From: Verrucomicrobiales bacterium
Lineage (GTDB): Bacteria; Verrucomicrobiota; Verrucomicrobiia; Verrucomicrobiales; V1-33
NCBI GenBank assembly: GCA_028293305.1
Contig: JAQGPD010000075.1
Span: 1-9,662, forward strand
Direction of reading: 5' to 3'
Length of the DNA stretch: 9,662 nt
The position numbers were made by a program, and so were the translations under genes. Below are positions 1-5,989 of this stretch, piece after piece; the first letter of the stretch is position 1, and each line of letters begins with the position of its first letter. Under the pieces are notes generated by a model, which had not been told where the DNA came from, searched no databases, and saw only the letters and a list, made by a program, of their open reading frames with translations.

Positions 1-752
1 CCGTGCTTCGATTTTTCAATGCCGGGGGTATCGGTCGCATGGGTGACGTCCAGGCAAATGGCCACGTCCGGCTGAAGACGATAGGTGACCATGCGGGCGC
101 CGTAGCCTCCAATTTCCTCCTGCACGCAGTTGGCGGCGATGACCGTGACCTGAAGTTTGGATTTTTGTTTGTGGAGGCGGCGCATGACCTCCGCGATGAT
201 GAAACCGCCCATGCGGTTGTCGATGGCGCGGCCGCTGAGCCGACCGTCGCCGAATTCCTCCAGCGTGTCCGCATACACGGCGGGATGGCCGACGCGGAGG
301 CCGAGTTTGGCGACTTCTTTTTCGGAATCCGCCCCGACATCGACATAAAGTTCATGCACCTCCGGCGCTTTTTCGCCACCGGTCCGGTCGCGGATGTGGA
401 TGGCGGTATTGCCGATGATGCCCTTCACGGGACCTTTCTCGCCTTGGAAAATAAGCTTCCGGCCGCGGGCGGTGGCGTAGTCGCTCCCGCCGATGCGATC
501 CACGTGGATGAACCCTTCTTTCGTGATGTGTTTGACCATGAAACCGATCTCATCGGCATGGGCTTCGAGCATCAGCTTGACCGGGGATTTTCCTTCGAGC
601 ACGGCCCAGGCGCTGCCGTAAGCATCGTTTTCCACGCGGTCGCTGAAATCCTTCACATAACCGGCCCAGACGCGCTGGCCTTCGATTTCAAAACCGGTGG
701 GGCTGGGGGTGCCGAGGAGTTGGTGGAGGAACGTTTTGGCGGATTTATCCAT
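1..752 (-). CDS. M42 family metallo-aminopeptidase (glutamyl aminopeptidase/TET-like), C-terminus cut off by window edge
   Basis: Translating the minus strand from the ATG at 752 gives 250 residues with no stop before the window edge. It matches the M42 family: dinuclear-metal cytosolic aminopeptidases that usually form dodecameric tetrahedral particles and trim peptides to amino acids. Visible motifs are EAHADEIGF (H65, with D67 as the usual catalytic-site Asp), RAIDNRMGG (bridging-metal Asp, D178), CVQEEIGGYGAR (E212 general base, E213 metal ligand) and ICLDVTHATD (D235 metal ligand). The last His ligand and about 100 residues should lie beyond the edge, as the family is about 350 residues. 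The start is chosen because no other in-frame ATG or GTG is seen in the bases just upstream. The leader is pyrimidine-rich with no Shine-Dalgarno. It is last of four same-strand genes and lies 96 bases after the M29 peptidase gene. Family assignment is secure; the exact substrate (Glu, Leu or broad) cannot be read from the sequence. Confidence 0.93.
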   Translation of the reverse strand, partial: MDKSAKTFLHQLLGTPSPTGFEIEGQRVWAGYVKDFSDRVENDAYGSAWAVLEGKSPVKLMLEAHADEIGFMVKHITKEGFIHVDRIGGSDYATARGRKLIFQGEKGPVKGIIGNTAIHIRDRTGGEKAPEVHELYVDVGADSEKEVAKLGLRVGHPAVYADTLEEFGDGRLSGRAIDNRMGGFIIAEVMRRLHKQKSKLQVTVIAANCVQEEIGGYGARMVTYRLQPDVAICLDVTHATDTPGIEKSKH

Positions 753-777
753 GGGAAGGTTAGGGAAATCGAAGAAG
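753..777 (-). promoter_or_regulatory. Pyrimidine-rich leader without Shine-Dalgarno, before the M42 gene
   Basis: On the coding strand, 21 of the 25 bases before the ATG are C or T, ending AACCTTCCC-ATG. There is no purine-rich Shine-Dalgarno match. Such leaders can bind ribosomal protein S1; that role here is inference. Confidence 0.35.
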
Positions 778-848
778 GGCTTTTTGATAGAAGGGCGATC
801 ACCGCTTGCGGCGGGAGGGCTTGTGCGGCTGGAAAAGCGCCGGAGGAG

Positions 849-1949
849 TCAGTAATTCAAGGCCCGCAGTTCCGGGGCCAGGAACTGTCCGTTCTTCCGG
901 ATGAGTTCGCCATCGAAACGGATTTCGCCGCCGCCGTAGTCGGGGCGCTGGATGCAGACGAGGTCCCAATGCACCTGGCTCTTGTTGCCATTGTCCGTGC
1001 CGCCCTCGTAGGCCTGACCGGGAGTGAAGTGGAAACTTCCCGCGATTTTCTCATCGAACAAAATGTCGCGCATCGGCTGCATGATCTCGCGGTTAAAGCC
1101 GATCGCAAATTCCCCGATGTAACGTGCGCCTTCGTCGGAGTCGAGAATGCGGTTGATGGCTTCCGTGTTGTTGGCGGTGGCTTTGACGATTTTTCCCTGG
1201 GAGAACTCGAACTTCACGTTGTCAAAGGCGATGCCCTGGTAAACGGACGGGGCGTTATAACTGAGCACGCCCTCGACGGAGTTTTTGACCGGGGCTGTAT
1301 AACATTCGCCGTCCGGGATGTTTTTGGTGCCGCCGCAGTATTCCGAAGTGATGCCTTCCACACTGAATCGCAGGTCCGTGCCGGGGCCGGTGATGTGGAC
1401 GGTTTTGGTGGCGTCCATGAGATCCTGCAGCGCCTGCATGGCGGGGCGGAGCGAGGCGTAATCCAGAAGGCAGACGCGGAAATAGAAGTCTTCAAAAGCC
1501 TCCGTGCTCATGCCGGCCAACTGGGCCATGCTGGCATTCGGCCAACGGAGCACGCACCACTTGGTTTTTTTCACGCGGTGATCGGTGACGGGCCGCATTT
1601 TGGCGGCGACCAATTTCATGCGCTCGGCCGGGACGTCGGCGGTTTCCGTGATGTTCATGCTTCCGCGGATCGCTATATAGGCCTGCATATCCTGCATGAA
1701 GGACAACTGGCTGGCGCTCAGCGTGTCATATTGTGCCTCCGTGGCGCCCATCTGGAGTTCGCGGCTGAGACGGGAGTCGTTTATGTTTACAAATGGAACA
1801 CCCCCGGCGTTGCGCACGGCTTGCACCAGGGCGATGCCCATGTCGGGCGGAGTGTCGTAGAGATCGATGAGGATGCGCTCGCCCGGCTGGAGGGTCACGG
1901 AGTGGGCGATGAGATTGCCGGCGAGTTGGGTGATCCGGGGGTCGCGCAT
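849..1949 (-). CDS. M29 family aminopeptidase (aminopeptidase T/AmpS/PepS type)
   Basis: A complete 366-residue protein of the M29 (thermophilic aminopeptidase) family: cytosolic, two-metal exopeptidases that remove N-terminal residues from peptides. The metal and active-site set is all visible in the C-terminal half: E215 in IPDGECYTAP, E280 in YIGEFAIGFN, H307 in GSFHFTPG, Y314 in GQAYEGG, and H327 and D329 in SQVHWDLV. The N-terminal half (about 1-190) is the usual substrate-side domain. The length is normal for the family, about 360-410. The gene is expected to be active. The ATG at 1949 gives the family-like start RDPRITQLAGNLIAHSV. The leader is pyrimidine-rich and has no Shine-Dalgarno. 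It sits 96 bases downstream of argJ and 96 bases upstream of the M42 peptidase gene, so two unrelated aminopeptidase families are adjacent and probably co-transcribed. Substrate preference is not readable. Confidence 0.95.
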   Translation of the reverse strand: MRDPRITQLAGNLIAHSVTLQPGERILIDLYDTPPDMGIALVQAVRNAGGVPFVNINDSRLSRELQMGATEAQYDTLSASQLSFMQDMQAYIAIRGSMNITETADVPAERMKLVAAKMRPVTDHRVKKTKWCVLRWPNASMAQLAGMSTEAFEDFYFRVCLLDYASLRPAMQALQDLMDATKTVHITGPGTDLRFSVEGITSEYCGGTKNIPDGECYTAPVKNSVEGVLSYNAPSVYQGIAFDNVKFEFSQGKIVKATANNTEAINRILDSDEGARYIGEFAIGFNREIMQPMRDILFDEKIAGSFHFTPGQAYEGGTDNGNKSQVHWDLVCIQRPDYGGGEIRFDGELIRKNGQFLAPELRALNY

Positions 1950-1974
1950 AGGAAAGGGTGGTTGGAAGGAACGG
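1950..1974 (-). promoter_or_regulatory. Pyrimidine-rich leader without Shine-Dalgarno, before the M29 gene
   Basis: On the coding strand, 21 of the 25 bases before the ATG are pyrimidines, ending ACCCTTTCCT-ATG. It resembles the leader of the next gene (AACCTTCCC-ATG). No Shine-Dalgarno is present. A role in S1-dependent initiation is inferred. Confidence 0.35.
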
Positions 1975-1982
1975 ATTGAAGC

Positions 1983-2035
1983 GGAAAAAAAAGAACGAAG
2001 GAGAAAAGAAACGAAGAAAGGAAGGGGAATGAAGA
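1983..2035. repeat. Polypurine/polypyrimidine simple-sequence tract between argJ and the M29 gene
   Basis: The plus strand here has only three pyrimidines in 53 bases: C at 1996, C at 2012 and T at 2030. The tract is an irregular mix of GAA, AAA and AGG words. In an argJ-M29 transcript it would read as a C/U-rich stretch shortly after the argJ stop codon. It fills most of the intergenic gap. It has no hairpin, so it is not a normal intrinsic terminator. It could form triplex DNA, bind S1 or Rho, or be a low-complexity relic. Confidence 0.6.
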
Positions 2036-2045
2036 CCGGGTTGGA

Positions 2046-3290
2046 TCAGGGAGCGATGCGGATGGCGTATTCCGCTTTGTTAAAGTCGACGTATTCCTGG
2101 GAAAGGTCGCTGGTGTATACGGTGTAGGTGGCGTCGCCGATATTGAGATCGATGGTCACCGTGAATTCGCGTTTGGCGACGGCGGCTTTCAAAACCTCCA
2201 GCGGGGTGCCGGCGGAAATGCCGTTCCGGGTGGCGATGTGGCCATCAAAATAGATATCAATATGCTCCTCACGGATCTTGGCGCGGCTGTAGCCGATAGC
2301 GTGCATGACGCGGCCCCAGTTCGGATCGCTGCCATTCCATGAACACTTGACCAACAGGGAATTCGCGACGGTCTCCGCGACTTTGCGGGCATCCATGTAA
2401 GTGGCGGCGCCGCGCACGGCGATTTCCACAAACTTCGTGACGCGTTCGCCATCGCTGACAATCATGCGGGCCATCCGGCGCATCACATATTCCAGGGCCT
2501 CGCAAAAAGCGGTGTGCTGCGGCCCCCCGGCGGAGATTTTCCGGTTCCCGGCCATGCCGTTGGCCATCACGATCACTGTGTCATTCGTGCTGGTGTCGCC
2601 GTCGATGGAGATGCGGTTGAAGGTATTCTGAACGGCCTCGCTGGTGGCTTTTTTGAGTTCCGCCAAGCCGATGGAGGCGTCCGTGGTGATGAAGCAGAGC
2701 ATGGTTCCCATGCTTGGGCAGATCATGCCGGCGCCTTTGGCGATGGCGGCGATGCGGATGGTTTTGGACCCGATGGGGACCTCGATGGCCAGCGATTTCG
2801 GCTTGGTGTCGCTGGTCATGATGGCCTCGGCAATGGCGGCGCCGCGGTCGCGGGCGAGGCCTTTGGCGAGGTCCGGGATGGCGTCCGTGATGCGGTCGAT
2901 CGGCATCGGAAGGCCGATGATGCCGGTCGAGTTCACCATCACCTGGGTCGGCTTGAGGCCCAGTGCGGTGGCGGTGGCGGTGGCCATGGCCTTGGCGTCC
3001 TGGATGCCGCGGGGGCCGGTGCAGGCGTTGGCGTTGCCGCTGTTCACGAGGATGGCGCGGATGTCATTCGACTTCAAATGCGCCTGACAGACGCGCACCG
3101 GGGCGGCCTTCACTTTGTTAGTGGTGAAGGTGGCCGCGGTCACGCAGGGAGCGGTGGACCAGATGAGGCCCAGGTCGAGGCGCGGTTTGGCGGGATCCTT
3201 GATACCGGCGCTGACGGCATGGCAGAGAAATCCTTCCGGGGCGGTGATGCCTTCGGGGAGTTCGGAATAGGGTTTGGACTTCAATGACAT
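2046..3290 (-). CDS. argJ: Arginine biosynthesis bifunctional protein ArgJ (glutamate N-acetyltransferase / amino-acid acetyltransferase)
   Basis: A complete 414-residue ArgJ. The enzyme moves the acetyl group from N-acetylornithine to glutamate, which closes the cyclic arginine pathway; bifunctional forms also make N-acetylglutamate from acetyl-CoA. Which form this is cannot be told from the sequence. ArgJ cuts itself before a catalytic Thr to give alpha and beta chains. The site is seen at GMICPSMGTML, so T196 is the nucleophile. The residue before it is Gly (G195), where Ala is most usual. Other family motifs are LVNSGNANACTG (82-92), VNSTGIIG (119-126), IMTSDTKPK (157-165), FNRISIDGDTSTNDT (224-238), KCSWNGSDPNWGR (315-327) and DLSQEYVDFNKAEY (395-408). 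The C-terminus reads AIRIAP rather than the common ending in Thr. The start at 3290 gives a family-like N-terminus; the leader is pyrimidine-rich with no Shine-Dalgarno. It lies 42 bases after argC, a conserved argC-argJ order. Confidence 0.96.
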   Translation of the reverse strand: MSLKSKPYSELPEGITAPEGFLCHAVSAGIKDPAKPRLDLGLIWSTAPCVTAATFTTNKVKAAPVRVCQAHLKSNDIRAILVNSGNANACTGPRGIQDAKAMATATATALGLKPTQVMVNSTGIIGLPMPIDRITDAIPDLAKGLARDRGAAIAEAIMTSDTKPKSLAIEVPIGSKTIRIAAIAKGAGMICPSMGTMLCFITTDASIGLAELKKATSEAVQNTFNRISIDGDTSTNDTVIVMANGMAGNRKISAGGPQHTAFCEALEYVMRRMARMIVSDGERVTKFVEIAVRGAATYMDARKVAETVANSLLVKCSWNGSDPNWGRVMHAIGYSRAKIREEHIDIYFDGHIATRNGISAGTPLEVLKAAVAKREFTVTIDLNIGDATYTVYTSDLSQEYVDFNKAEYAIRIAP

Positions 3291-3315
3291 GGGTGCGGCG
3301 GATAAAAAAAGCGAA
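3291..3315 (-). promoter_or_regulatory. Pyrimidine-rich leader without Shine-Dalgarno, before argJ
   Basis: On the coding strand, 20 of the 25 bases before the argJ ATG are pyrimidines, including a run of seven T. No Shine-Dalgarno is visible. It is the third leader of this kind in the cluster. Confidence 0.35.
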
Positions 3316-3332
3316 CCCGCAGTATGAAAGGA

Positions 3333-4379
3333 TCAGACGGATTGCAAGCCGGTCACCACAGGAAATTCGTTAAGTAAATTGAAGGATTGGACCGCCTGGG
3401 AAGCGGCGCCTTTCCAGAGATTATCGATAGCGCTCATGAGCACATACCGCGCCGTGCGGTCGTCCCAAGCCCAGCCGAGATCCAGAAAATTCGTCCCCAC
3501 CACATGCCGGGAATCCGGCGCGCCATTGCGGCCGAGGCGGCGGATGAAGGGCTCGTGGGCGTAGGCTTCCGCGTAGATGTTATCCACATCCGCCATGCCC
3601 TGGCCGGCGGCGGGTTTCACATAAATCGTGGTCAGCATGCCGGCGGTCACGGGCACGAGATGGGGCGTGAAAGTGATGACCACCGGCAGGCCGGCGGCAC
3701 GTGTCAGCTCCTGTTCGATTTCGCTCAAATGACGATGTTTCGGCACGCTGTAGGCGCGCAGGCTTTCATTGCACTCACAGAATAATAACGGAAGTGCCTC
3801 CTTCCTACCCGCGCAGCTGACACCAATCATGCTGAAGACTCAAATGCTGGTTGGATCAATGATGCCGGCTTTCAGCAAGGGGATCAGCGGCATCAGAATG
3901 CTGGTGGGATAACAACCCGGCGAGGCGATGAGCCGGGCCTTGGCGATGGCTGCTCCATGCACTTCCGGCAAGCCGTAAACCGCTTCCTTCAACAACTCCG
4001 GCGCGGGATGCGGGTGGTCGTAAAACTCCTCATATACTGCCGGATCATCCAGGCGGAAATCCGCGCTGAGGTCGATGACTTTCAGCCCGCGCTCCAGCAG
4101 CCCGATCGCGAACTCCGAAGCCACGCCGTGGGGCAGGGCCAGGAAGGCGACCTGCGCGCCGGTGGCCGCGACGGCGTCCATGTCCGGTGCGATGAATAGC
4201 AACTTCGCCTCCGGCCCGCAGGCGCGGAAACGCGGGAAAACGGTTTCCAGCGATTTGCCCGCAAACTGCCGCGACGTGACGGCAACCAGCTCGGCGCCGG
4301 GATGGCGCACAAGGATTCTGAGCAACTCAATGCCTGAATAACCACTCGCTCCGATGACTGCAATCTTGATCCGATTCAT
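3333..4379 (-). pseudogene. argC: N-acetyl-gamma-glutamyl-phosphate reductase ArgC, interrupted by an in-frame TGA
   Basis: ArgC makes N-acetylglutamate 5-semialdehyde from N-acetylglutamyl phosphate with NADPH, the third step to arginine. Codons 1-179 (4379-3843) give a full N-terminal half: the dinucleotide-binding GASGYSG (10-16), ALPHGVA (81-87), DLSADFRL (103-110) and the catalytic Cys in SPGCYPTS (C156). Codon 180 is TGA. Reading on in the same frame gives residues 181-348, with PKHRH (catalytic-region His at 215 and 217), the T-F-T-P-H-L-V-P dimer-domain stretch and NLWKGAASQAVQ, ending at the TGA at 3333. The joined length, about 347 residues plus the stop position, is normal, so nothing is inserted or deleted. 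Each half could start separately (ATG at 4379, ATG at 3830), but two-piece ArgC is not known to me. Alternatives are a sequencing or assembly error, a recent nonsense mutation, or readthrough. The family call is secure; the functional state is not. Confidence 0.9.
3840..3842 (-). other. argC: Premature TGA stop inside argC (codon 180)
   Basis: The minus strand reads ATT TGA GTC TTC AGC ATG ATT GGT. The codons before and after it are in one frame, so this is a nonsense codon and not a frameshift. The family normally has a Val or Ile here, just before the conserved D-x-x-S-G-V-S-G-A-G-R stretch. The following ATG at 3830 is in frame. Confidence 0.9.
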
Positions 4380-4522
4380 CCGCCATCGTGGTGCGACCCG
4401 CCCGGCCCCGCAAACGGGAACATGAAAACCGCCCCACCATTCCGGGGGGACATTTCACCTCCGCCACCCGGCCAATAACAACACTATCCCGCAAGCCTTT
4501 CCATGGAATCGGATTCGCGAAA

Positions 4523-4594
4523 ATTGGCGTTTATTGGCGGTTAAAAAAGCTTTGATGCCTAACTAACCGCGAATGAACGCTAATAAACGCCAAT
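4523..4594. repeat. Imperfect inverted repeat, probable dispersed intergenic element
   Basis: The left arm ATTGGCGTTTATT (4523-4535) is an exact reverse complement of AATAAACGCCAAT (4582-4594). An inner pair GCGGTT (4537-4542) and AACCGC (4565-4570) extends the pairing across an unequal bulge (1 against 11 bases). The loop is 4543-4564. The words ACCGCGAATGAACGC and TAATAAACGC have a 9-10 base rhythm typical of short repeats scattered between genes in many environmental bacterial genomes. That dispersed nature is from memory of the pattern, not shown by this window. Confidence 0.55.
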
Positions 4595-4609
4595 AGCTAG
4601 GCTTCGGGG

Positions 4610-4637
4610 CTTGGAGTTTGGAGATTGGAGGATGGGG
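4610..4637 (+). repeat. Four-copy 7-base tandem repeat, NTTGGAG-like
   Basis: Consecutive units are CTTGGAG, TTTGGAG, ATTGGAG and a degenerate GATGGGG. The array abuts the inverted repeat by about 15 bases and may be part of the same element. No function is apparent. Confidence 0.45.
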
Positions 4638-4686
4638 ACGGTATTCGAAATTGACGGCAAATCAGCCTGCTTTGTTATCATGGAGT

Positions 4687-4709
4687 GGCCCCGGTGCGTT
4701 GCCGGGGTC
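4687..4709 (-). terminator. GC-rich hairpin just after the DEAD-box helicase stop codon
   Basis: CCCCGG (4689-4694) pairs perfectly with CCGGGG (4702-4707) around a 7-base loop, about 10 bases past the helicase stop codon. On the transcript there is no following U run (it continues CCACTCCATG), so it is not a textbook intrinsic terminator. It may still end or protect the 3' end of the helicase mRNA. Confidence 0.4.
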
Positions 4710-4718
4710 ATTCTGCGG

Positions 4719-5939
4719 TTAGCGCATCTCGACAAAATTCAGTCCAAGCTCCTTGGCGAGTTTGGTGATATCACCTTTTTCCTCATGGCCGAGGAAGGCG
4801 ATGGAAACGCCTTTCCGTCCGGCGCGGCCGGTGCGGCCGCTGCGGTGCGTGTAGTAGTCGATTTGGTCAGGGAGCTGATGATGGATGACAAAAGCCAGGC
4901 CTTCCACATCGATCCCGCGGGCGGCGACATCGGTGGCGATGAGGAACTGGAAACGGCCTTTTTTAAAGGAACGCAGCACTTTGTCGCGTTCGAGTTGGGG
5001 GAGGTCGCCCTGGAGGACATCCACCGGATAACCTTTTTCCGCGAGCTCCTCGGAAAGGGCGGTGGCGCCGGCTTTGGTGCGGCAGAAAATGACGCCGCGG
5101 TCCTCGCCCTGGTGTTTGAGAAATTCCGCGATGCGCGCGGTTTTTTCCTTTTCGCGCACCACCACAAAACGATGGGCAATGTCCCGGTTCACGACATGCG
5201 CCTGGTCGATCCTGACCGTATGCGCCTGGGGCGACATATAGTCCGTGATCAGCCGTTTCACGCCTTCCGGGATGGTGGCGGAAAAGAGCCACGTCGCCTG
5301 GCGGGAACGTGTTATTTCGCAGATTTGAGCGAGTTCCTTTTTGAAGCCCAGGGTGAGCATTTCATCGGCTTCGTCCATGACCAAAACCTTGACGGAGGAA
5401 AGTGATAGGGCCTTGCGGTCCAGCAAATCCAGCAGCCGTCCCGGCGTGGCGACGACGATGTGCGTGGGCCGTTGCAGGGCGGCGCATTGGCGGTCGAAAT
5501 GGTCGCCGCCGGTGAGGACTTCCACGAAGATTTTGGTGGAGCAGTATTTGGTGAAACGGAAAAGTTGTTTGCCTATCTGCTTCGCGAGTTCGCGCGTCGG
5601 CGCCACAATGAGCGCCTGGATGCCGCGGAATTCCGGGTTCACGCCCATGAGCACGGGCACGCCGAAAGCGGCGGTTTTTCCGGTGCCGGTCTGGGCCTGG
5701 GCGATGAAGTCCGTGCCGGGATCGAGGAGGAAAGGGATGGCTTCGCTTTGGATGGCTGTGGGGGTTTTTATTCCCAGTTCCTCCATTCCCTGGATCAGAT
5801 CGTCCCGGACTCCCAGTGCTTTAAAAGTTTTCAAATTGGCTGCTCTATTTAATAAGTGAATCGCGTCCCTGCGGGAAGCGGCGGTCGCGTCGCGGGGAAA
5901 ACGCAACCTATCCGGTCCGGCGGTGAAGGCAAGGCGCAT
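4719..5939 (-). CDS. DEAD-box ATP-dependent RNA helicase
   Basis: An RNA helicase of superfamily 2 that remodels RNA duplexes with ATP, in ribosome assembly, mRNA decay or cold growth. In the 406-residue frame the motifs are in order: Q motif ending in TPTAIQ (Q64), motif I AQTGTGKT (82-89), Ia PTRELAKQ (114-121), Ib TPGR (165-168), II DEAD (189-192), III SAT (220-222), IV VIFCRTK (283-289), V ATDVAARGID (335-344) and VI HRSGRTGRAG (365-374). It stops soon after the second RecA domain, so there is no C-terminal RNA-binding tail as in DeaD or DbpA. The first 35 residues are Arg-rich and unlike the family. Homology begins at L36-K-T-F-K-A-L-G, and L36 is a TTG at 5834, so a 371-residue protein starting there is quite possible. 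Neither start has a strong Shine-Dalgarno. It is divergent from rapA. Confidence 0.95.
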   Translation of the reverse strand: MRLAFTAGPDRLRFPRDATAASRRDAIHLLNRAANLKTFKALGVRDDLIQGMEELGIKTPTAIQSEAIPFLLDPGTDFIAQAQTGTGKTAAFGVPVLMGVNPEFRGIQALIVAPTRELAKQIGKQLFRFTKYCSTKIFVEVLTGGDHFDRQCAALQRPTHIVVATPGRLLDLLDRKALSLSSVKVLVMDEADEMLTLGFKKELAQICEITRSRQATWLFSATIPEGVKRLITDYMSPQAHTVRIDQAHVVNRDIAHRFVVVREKEKTARIAEFLKHQGEDRGVIFCRTKAGATALSEELAEKGYPVDVLQGDLPQLERDKVLRSFKKGRFQFLIATDVAARGIDVEGLAFVIHHQLPDQIDYYTHRSGRTGRAGRKGVSIAFLGHEEKGDITKLAKELGLNFVEMR

Positions 5940-5989
5940 TCCCGCCCTTGCCGGACGGCCCGCGCCGGTGGGATAACTGGAGGATGGCG
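5835..5989. promoter_or_regulatory. Shared upstream region of the divergent helicase and rapA genes
   Basis: The two genes are transcribed away from each other, so both promoters should lie here. If the helicase starts at 5939 the gap is only 50 bases; if it starts at the TTG at 5834 it is 155. An AT-rich box at 5847-5854 (minus strand TATTAAAT) sits inside the longer helicase frame, 13 bases before the TTG, and could be a -10 element. No matching good -35 is seen. The assignment is weak. Confidence 0.3.
5979..5983 (+). promoter_or_regulatory. Shine-Dalgarno GGAGG that sets the rapA start
   Basis: GGAGG lies six bases before the ATG at 5990 and directly abuts another ATG at 5984. The spacing favours the start at 5990, which also gives the family-like N-terminus MITGGQRW. 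Confidence 0.75.

Larger units (their letters stand above)
4380..4718. other. Non-coding spacer between argC and the DEAD-box helicase gene
   Basis: This 339-base stretch shows no protein with family resemblance on either strand. It should hold the promoter and 5' leader of the minus-strand argC cluster (right part transcribed leftward) and the 3' end of the helicase gene. It contains an imperfect inverted repeat (4523-4594), a heptamer repeat (4610-4637) and a GC hairpin (4687-4709). I see no convincing -35/-10 pair for argC and no clear ArgR box by eye. Confidence 0.6.

Noticed and set aside
3..1979. A 658-codon open frame on the plus strand
   Set aside because: It lies opposite the M42 and M29 genes, whose minus-strand translations carry complete family motifs. 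The long open frame follows from GC-rich codon use and has no recognisable protein motif.
2514..3287. A Gly- and Asp-rich 257-codon plus-strand frame
   Set aside because: It is antisense to argJ, low in complexity, and shares no motif with a known family.
3840..3842. TGA in argC read as selenocysteine or as a recoded sense codon
   Set aside because: The family has an aliphatic residue here, not Cys or Sec. Other genes in the window, such as the M29 gene and rapA, end at TGA, so the standard code applies. No selenocysteine insertion hairpin was recognised.
3820..3850. A frameshift in argC
   Set aside because: Codon positions 3842 and 3830 are in the same frame, and the joined protein aligns without a gap.
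4651..4679. A plus-strand promoter, TTGACG with GTTATC 17 bases later
   Set aside because: The -10 is poor, and no plus-strand gene follows; the downstream sequence is the minus-strand helicase.
4611..5405. A 264-codon plus-strand frame over the helicase
   Set aside because: It is antisense to the DEAD-box motifs, and its start lies inside the heptamer repeat.
5948..5989. The TTG at 5948 as the rapA start
   Set aside because: The GGAGG site and the RapA-like N-terminus both fit the ATG at 5990; the extra 14 residues do not resemble the family.
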